Assembly (NCBI RefSeq): GCF_006782915.1
Contig: NZ_VCNP01000058.1
Span: forward strand, 218,588-282,587
DNA from: Streptomyces calvus
GTDB taxonomy: Bacteria; Actinomycetota; Actinomycetes; Streptomycetales; Streptomycetaceae
Length of the DNA: 64,000 nt
Direction: 5' to 3'
Part shown: positions 60,879 to 64,000 of the stretch, piece after piece
Layout: the number at the start of each line of letters is the position of its first letter
Numbering within the stretch: position 1 is the first letter of the stretch
Translations under genes and position numbers: made by a program
Notes under the pieces: generated by a model
What the model was told of the DNA's origin: nothing
What the model saw: only the letters and a program-made list of their open reading frames with translations
The model's database searches: none

Positions 60879-62210
60879 TCAGGCGGCGGCGACGTTGTCC
60901 CGCACGCGCATCCGCCCGCCGAGGAACCCACCGAGCGCGGTGATCAGCGACAGCGTCATGAGCAGCAGGGCGGCCGGCCAGGAGGCCCCGCCGCCGGCCG
61001 CCAGCAGCGCGGTCGCGAGGAAGGGGAGGAACCCGGTGAGCGCGCCGGCCAGGTTGTACGACAGGGCGACACCGGTGTAGCGCAACTGGGCCGGGAAGAG
61101 TTCCGCGAGCAGCGCTCCGGACACCGCGTAGGCGATGGAGAGCACGGCCACGCCCGTCGCCATGGCCAGCACGATCACGAACGGGTTCCTGGTCTCCACC
61201 AGCCAGAACAGCGGGAAGGCGAAGACCGCGCTGAGCAGGCCGCCCCACAGTGTGACGCGGCCCGGGCCGAGACGGTCCGCCATGCGCCCCACGACGATGA
61301 TCACCGCGATCTCGACCACGGCGGCCACCAGTGTCCCGTTCACCATGAGCGACCGCGACAGCCCCAGGGTGTCCGTGCCGTAGCTGATCATGAAGGTGGT
61401 CAGCATGTAGAAGCCGCCGACGCCCAGCGTGGCCGAGGCCATGGCGACCAGCAGCCGCCCCCACGCCTTGCGGAACACGTCGAGCGCGGGCACCTTGGCC
61501 TGCTCGTTGTGCTCCATCATCTCGTCGAACAGCGGTGACTCCTCCACCCTGCGCCGGATGTAGACGGCGATCGCCATCAGCGGGAAGGCGATCAGGAACG
61601 GCAGGCGCCAGCCCCAGGCGTCGAAGGCGTCCGAGGGGAGCAGCAGCACCAGGGCGAACGCGCCGGAGGAGAGCAGGGTGCCCACGGGCGAGCCGACCTG
61701 GGGGAGTGCGGCGTACCAGCCGCGCTTCTCCGGCGGTGCGTGCTCCACGGCCAGCGTGATGGCGCCACCCCACTCACCGCCGACGGCGATGCCCTGGACC
61801 AGCCGCAGGAGCACCAGCAGCAGCGGCGCCGCGATGCCTATGGTGGCGTAGCCGGGCAGCAGGCCGATCAGACCGGTGGCCGCCCCGATCATCACCACGG
61901 TGATCAGCAGGGCCGGCTTCCTGCCCATGCGGTCGCCCAGCCATCCGAACACCAGGGCGCCGATCGGCCGGGCCGCGAAACCGACACCGAAGGTCGCGAA
62001 GGCCGCGAGCGTGGCCGCCGTCGGGTTGAGGGTGGTGAAGTACAGCCGGTTGAAGACGATGGCCGAAGCGGTGCCGAAGAGGAAGTAGTCGTACCACTCC
62101 AGCGCGGTGCCCACGAAGGAGGCGAAGGCGACCCGGCCGGCGTCCTTGCCGCTCACCGCGGTCGCCGCGCCCGGAGGGGCCCCTGGGGTGACCTGACCGA
62201 CTGTGCTCAT
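60879..62210 (-). CDS. MHS-family MFS metabolite transporter
   Basis: A 443-residue symporter of the metabolite:H+ family (proline/betaine, shikimate, citrate types). FVGTALEWYDYFLFGTAS is the family start, GWLGDRMGRKPALL is motif A, and GGEWGGAITLAVEHAP is typical of the fourth helix. ATG at 62210 with AAGGAG upstream, overlapping the amidohydrolase stop (ATGA). It probably imports the substrate or exports/imports the product of that hydrolase, most likely a carboxylate, amide or amino acid derivative. Confidence 0.92.
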   Translation of the reverse strand: MSTVGQVTPGAPPGAATAVSGKDAGRVAFASFVGTALEWYDYFLFGTASAIVFNRLYFTTLNPTAATLAAFATFGVGFAARPIGALVFGWLGDRMGRKPALLITVVMIGAATGLIGLLPGYATIGIAAPLLLVLLRLVQGIAVGGEWGGAITLAVEHAPPEKRGWYAALPQVGSPVGTLLSSGAFALVLLLPSDAFDAWGWRLPFLIAFPLMAIAVYIRRRVEESPLFDEMMEHNEQAKVPALDVFRKAWGRLLVAMASATLGVGGFYMLTTFMISYGTDTLGLSRSLMVNGTLVAAVVEIAVIIVVGRMADRLGPGRVTLWGGLLSAVFAFPLFWLVETRNPFVIVLAMATGVAVLSIAYAVSGALLAELFPAQLRYTGVALSYNLAGALTGFLPFLATALLAAGGGASWPAALLLMTLSLITALGGFLGGRMRVRDNVAAA

Positions 62211-63907
62211 GAGTGACTCCTTGCGTGTTGCCGAGCGGTTCCGGCCATGGGGAGGGGCCCGTCCAGTGACGCCGGGTCCCCGAGAGCGTCGGCGCCGTGG
62301 ACGCACTCCCCGGCCACGAAGGTGGCCAGGACGTCGATGGCGCCTATCCGAGTACTGTCGGCAAGGACAGGGTCGTCGGAAAGTATGACAAAGTCGGCGT
62401 ATTTGCCGGGTGTGATGCTGCCCCTGCGGTCCTCGTCGTGGCTGGCCCACGCCGCGTCGATCGTGTACGCCCGCAGCGCCTGCTCCGCGGTGACCCGTTC
62501 GTCCGGCGCGAGCACCGTGCCCGCACGGCTGAGGCGCTCGACCATGGACTGCATGCCGAGGAGCGGCGCGCCCGGGGCGACCGGGCGGTCGGAACTGCCC
62601 GGCACCCGGATCCCCCGCTCCAGGAAGGACCGGTGCCGGTACATCCACACGGTGCGTTCGGGGCCGAGCCCGGCGGACATGCTGTCGCCCACCTCGTACA
62701 GGAAACGCGGCTGCGGCACCGGGACGGCGCCCAGCTCCGCATAGCGGTCAAGCTGGTCGGGGCGGACGACCCCGGAGTGTTCGACGCGGTGCCGCACGTC
62801 CGGGCGGGGCAGGACGCGCTGCGCCTCGGCGAAGGCGTCGAGGGCGAGGTCGACGGCGCTGTCGCCGATCGCGTGCGCGGCGACCCGCCAGCCCGCCCGG
62901 TGCGCCTCGACGACGAGCCGGTGCATCTCCTCCGGGCTGTTCTGGTAGACGCCGCCGGCGTGGTCGTGCCCGCAGAGCGGCTCCGACACCGCCGCGGTAC
63001 GGCCGATCAGCGACCCGTCCAGCCAGATCTTCATCGGGCCCAGGCGCAGCCGGTCGTCGCCGAACCCGGAGCGCAGGCCCAGGTCGATGCCCGTGGTGAT
63101 GCCGTCGTCGGCGTGGGCGCGCAGCGCGTGCAGGTTGTCGGCGGCCACCATCAGCTCGACCCGGGTGCGCAGCGTGCCGCGCTCGCGGGCCAACTGGTAG
63201 GCGGCGGCCTCGACGGGACTGCGGCCGATGAGACCGAGCCCGATGCCGGCCTCCACGACATGGGTCAGCCCTTCCGCGGCGTAGACCTCGGCGGCCCGGC
63301 CCAGGGCGTCGGCCAGGTCGGCCACCGGATAGGGCATGACCAGGTCGGTGACCAGGGCCTGGGCCCGCTCCTGCAGCAGTCCGGTGGGCGCGCCGTCGCC
63401 GTCGCGCACCACGACCCCGCCCTCCGGCGCGTCCGCGGTGCCGTCGAGGACGCCGGCCCGCCGCAGGATCTCGCTGCCGACCGCGCACATGTGCCCGGAG
63501 CGGTGCTTGAGCCACACCGGCCGCCCGCCCGCGGCCCGGTCCAGTTCCGCGCGGTGCGGGTGCCCGCCCATGACCGTGTCGTCGTACCCGGAGCCGATGA
63601 TCCAGGCGTCGGCGGGCAGGCCGGCCGCACGCCGGGCGACGGCGTCGTAGACCTGGGACAGCGTCGTCGCCGTGCTCAGGTCGAGTTCGGTGAGGGACTG
63701 GCCGAACCAGGCCATGTGGTTGTGCGCGTCGCCGAACCCGGGGACGACGGTCGCGCCGCCGCAGTCCAGCACGGTGCGTGCGGGCAGGTCCTCGACCGTC
63801 GCGTCGAGACCGACGATCCGGCCCGCCAGGACGCCGAGGGTATGGGCGTGCGGCTGCTGGTCGTCCACGGTGCGGATGCGCGCGTTGCGCAGTATGAGAT
63901 CGAGCAT
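62207..63907 (-). CDS. YtcJ-like metal-dependent amidohydrolase
   Basis: A 566-residue amidohydrolase (N-acyl or imide hydrolase class). Metal ligands are seen in VPGFGDAHNHMAWFG (HxH), the later HAIGDSAVDLALDAF, and RHRVEHSGVV; GSLIGRTAA and KIWLDGS are YtcJ markers. The N-terminal strand (LILRNARIRTVDDQQPHA) and C-terminal TPGKYADFVILSDDPV complete the beta-sandwich flanking the barrel. ATG at 63907. It is coupled to the MHS transporter, so the two are likely a catabolic import/hydrolysis unit. Only 93 bp remain upstream in the window and nothing is seen there. Confidence 0.9.
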   Translation of the reverse strand: MLDLILRNARIRTVDDQQPHAHTLGVLAGRIVGLDATVEDLPARTVLDCGGATVVPGFGDAHNHMAWFGQSLTELDLSTATTLSQVYDAVARRAAGLPADAWIIGSGYDDTVMGGHPHRAELDRAAGGRPVWLKHRSGHMCAVGSEILRRAGVLDGTADAPEGGVVVRDGDGAPTGLLQERAQALVTDLVMPYPVADLADALGRAAEVYAAEGLTHVVEAGIGLGLIGRSPVEAAAYQLARERGTLRTRVELMVAADNLHALRAHADDGITTGIDLGLRSGFGDDRLRLGPMKIWLDGSLIGRTAAVSEPLCGHDHAGGVYQNSPEEMHRLVVEAHRAGWRVAAHAIGDSAVDLALDAFAEAQRVLPRPDVRHRVEHSGVVRPDQLDRYAELGAVPVPQPRFLYEVGDSMSAGLGPERTVWMYRHRSFLERGIRVPGSSDRPVAPGAPLLGMQSMVERLSRAGTVLAPDERVTAEQALRAYTIDAAWASHDEDRRGSITPGKYADFVILSDDPVLADSTRIGAIDVLATFVAGECVHGADALGDPASLDGPLPMAGTARQHARSHS

Positions 63908-64000
63908 GGAGCGGCTTTCGCTGGGCGGGAGGGGACGCGTCGGGGTGTCCGGCAGGTCCGCGCGGCCGGCGGAGGGCGGCGGGGACGTTCGGCCGGGGGG

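Overview
The window is chromosomal DNA from a Streptomyces-like actinomycete. G+C is very high, nearly every codon third position is G or C, GTG starts are common, and genes are often coupled through ATGA/GTGA overlaps. The gene content also fits: LacI-controlled sugar ABC operons without their own ATPase, DasR-type chitin genes, Tat lipoproteins, an I36-type inhibitor and a standalone condensation enzyme. I saw no rRNA, tRNA, transposase, integrase or CRISPR array.

Region 1 (1-13.6 kb) is carbohydrate uptake. A CUT2 sugar transporter (binding protein, double ATPase, two permeases) runs leftward toward a truncated GH43 glycosidase gene, preceded by a LacI regulator. A second LacI gene faces a GH2 glycosidase and a CUT1 binding protein with two permeases. 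Palindromic LacI-type operators lie in each control region.

Region 2 (13.6-23.4 kb) is a mosaic: a DHA2 drug exporter with a TetR gene, an HD-domain protein with a GlxA/AraC regulator, a Tat-exported beta-carbonic anhydrase, a YrhB-like protein opposite a small phosphotransferase, and a methyltransferase with a possible leader peptide. A compact promoter/operator drives only a short ORF.

Region 3 (23.4-36 kb) is a tightly coupled five-gene operon: a DUF4132-like protein, a 1683-residue protein, a MoxR ATPase, a DUF5682-VWA fusion and a SWIM zinc-finger protein. It resembles the E. coli yehI/L/M/P/Q neighbourhood, whose role is not settled.

Region 4 (36-48.5 kb) holds a DUF2809 membrane protein, an ABC-F ATPase behind an apparent uORF attenuator, a YheO-type regulator coupled to a PLP ammonia-lyase behind a 9-bp tandem array, an AurF-like diiron protein with a ferredoxin reductase, a secreted trypsin-like protease, a GH19 chitinase and an AA10 LPMO (the LPMO with a dre-like DasR site), a sirtuin and a methyltransferase.

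Region 5 (48.5-60.7 kb) is the most interesting part and looks like a biosynthetic cluster I cannot match to a known product. rfbA/rfbB plus a coupled 62-residue ORF run left. An I36-like secreted protein, an MFS exporter, and an uninterrupted operon of radical SAM/SPASM enzyme, acyl carrier protein, ATP-grasp ligase, Gfo/Idh/MocA oxidoreductase, APH-type kinase, GT-B glycosyltransferase and free-standing condensation domain run right. A plausible reading is ATP-grasp loading of a carboxylate onto the carrier protein, sugar or cyclitol tailoring and glycosylation, and condensation-domain release. A terminator closes it.

Region 6 (60.8-64 kb) is a coupled YtcJ-like amidohydrolase and MHS-family transporter.
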